Made by a program: the position numbers and the translations under genes
Source of the DNA: Tieghemiomyces parasiticus
Taxonomy: Eukaryota > Kickxellomycota > Dimargaritomycetes > Dimargaritales > Dimargaritaceae
Direction of reading: 5' to 3'
Length of the DNA: 11,068 nt
NCBI GenBank assembly: GCA_027575765.1
Contig: JANBPT010001302.1
Coordinates: forward strand, 1 to 11,068
Part shown: positions 10,559 to 11,068 of the stretch, piece after piece
Layout of the letters: every line of letters starts with the position of its first letter
Position numbering within the stretch: the first letter of the stretch is position 1
Notes under the pieces: model-generated
The model's database searches: none
Told to the model about the DNA's origin: nothing
What the model saw: only the letters and a program-made list of their open reading frames with translations

Positions 10559-10762
10559 CCTTGTGACGATAGCAATAAAGCGCCCACCGGGGTATTGGAA
10601 CACCACGTCCTTGATTTACTGAATAGCGATCAGATGAGTCTTTGCACTTGGATGATGGTCCGCATTTGCCATAGTGAACATTTAACTTTAGTAGAGACAT
10701 GGGTCGACATTGCAAAGTGGGGCTGGGAGTCTAGGCATATTCAGTCATCATCGAGGCTGATG
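10559..10762 (+). pseudogene. Possible second transposase HTH fragment (Tc1/IS630-like)
   Basis: This frame is bounded by stops (TAG at 10556-10558 and 10760-10762) and has no ATG at its upstream end, so it would be a broken fragment. It reads VLEHHVLDLLNSDQMSLC, then TLVETWVDIAKWGW and ESRHIQ. The spacing resembles the second helix-turn-helix of Tc1/IS630-type transposases, with its LL..P.L....(E)L motif followed by T(V)xRxLkrlGw.rKki. In the same frame past the TAG, ERNLRRIRG faintly recalls the ERN...R motif that follows that HTH. It may belong to the same decayed transposase as the fragment at 9882-10229, about 330 bp away. Similarity is judged by eye only. Confidence 0.35.
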
Positions 10763-11068
10763 TAGGATCAGAAGGGCGGACCAACCGAGAGAAACCTTAG
10801 GCGGATAAGAGGCGGAGGCGCCTGCCCCTATGACGACGTCCAACATAGCAGGAAAATTGCTTGGAGGGCGTTACTAATGTGAAATATACAAATAAGAGAA
10901 GAGGGGAATTATATGATACTGGTAGAGAAAGAGGTGGTGATGGATATAGAATGAAGAAGCCTGCCAAAGCAAATCAGGATTTAAGGCAAGGCGAAGGGTG
11001 GGGGAAGAGTATGATACTGGGCTGCAGCAATAGTCCTTGAAGCTCTGGAGAGTAGACGATGTCCACGG
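10763..11068. other. Right-edge region without recognisable gene
   Basis: Bases from about 10890 to 11010 are strongly purine-rich on the plus strand. An 11-bp direct repeat, tatgatactgg, occurs at 10912-10922 and 11010-11020. A minus-strand frame stays open from the edge (11068) to about 10874, but this pyrimidine-rich strand has few stops by composition and the frame resembles no protein I know. No RNA gene is visible. Confidence 0.4.

Noticed and set aside
10912..11020. An 11-bp direct repeat (tatgatactgg) as a target duplication or tandem array.
   Set aside because: The two copies are 98 bp apart in low-complexity purine-rich DNA with no element between them; likely chance.
10874..11068. 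A minus-strand frame open to the right edge, possibly the end of a gene outside the window.
   Set aside because: The strand is pyrimidine-rich, so stops are rare by composition; no domain or codon bias supports coding.

Overview
The window looks like nuclear DNA of a filamentous, probably early-diverging fungus. Two of its three protein genes are split by regular GT-AG introns. Five of the nine introns pair a GTAAGT donor with a CTRAC/CTAAT-like branch site that I could see. Coding exons are rich in C/G at third codon positions, and the secreted M28E aminopeptidase has the prepro layout of fungal LAP1. The introns are long for a fungus (159-383 nt). I infer something like Kickxellomycotina or Dimargaritales, but the sequence alone does not prove the lineage.

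Layout: 1-1581 has no recognisable gene, apart from an 11-bp inverted repeat at the left edge and a candidate poly(A) signal. 1582-2754 (minus) is an intact, intronless gene for a secreted leucine aminopeptidase-type metalloprotease. 3695-5989 (minus) is a six-exon gene for a 440-aa saccharopine dehydrogenase-like oxidoreductase of the SCCPDH / trans-acting enoyl reductase family, ending in Ser-Lys-Ile. 5990-7510 is a divergent intergenic region with a TATA element at each end and an unassigned GC-rich middle. 7511-9453 (plus) is a five-exon gene for a 319-aa spermidine synthase. 9660-10350 is AT-rich and holds a decayed Tc1/mariner-type transposase N-terminus, possibly bounded by degenerate terminal inverted repeats. 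A second transposase-like HTH fragment lies at about 10559-10762. The remainder to 11068 has no recognisable gene.

The three genes are not an operon and have separate roles: extracellular peptide breakdown, an NAD(P)-type oxidoreductase of uncertain substrate (possibly peroxisomal), and polyamine synthesis. Each has a TTATAA-type element 55-180 nt upstream of its ATG. The most unusual sequence feature is in the 383-nt second intron of the spermidine synthase gene, which carries two interlocked 9-bp perfect inverted repeats in pseudoknot order, plus further palindromes near its donor site. Nothing here clearly establishes a new biological system; the structured intron and the degenerate transposon deserve the closest look.
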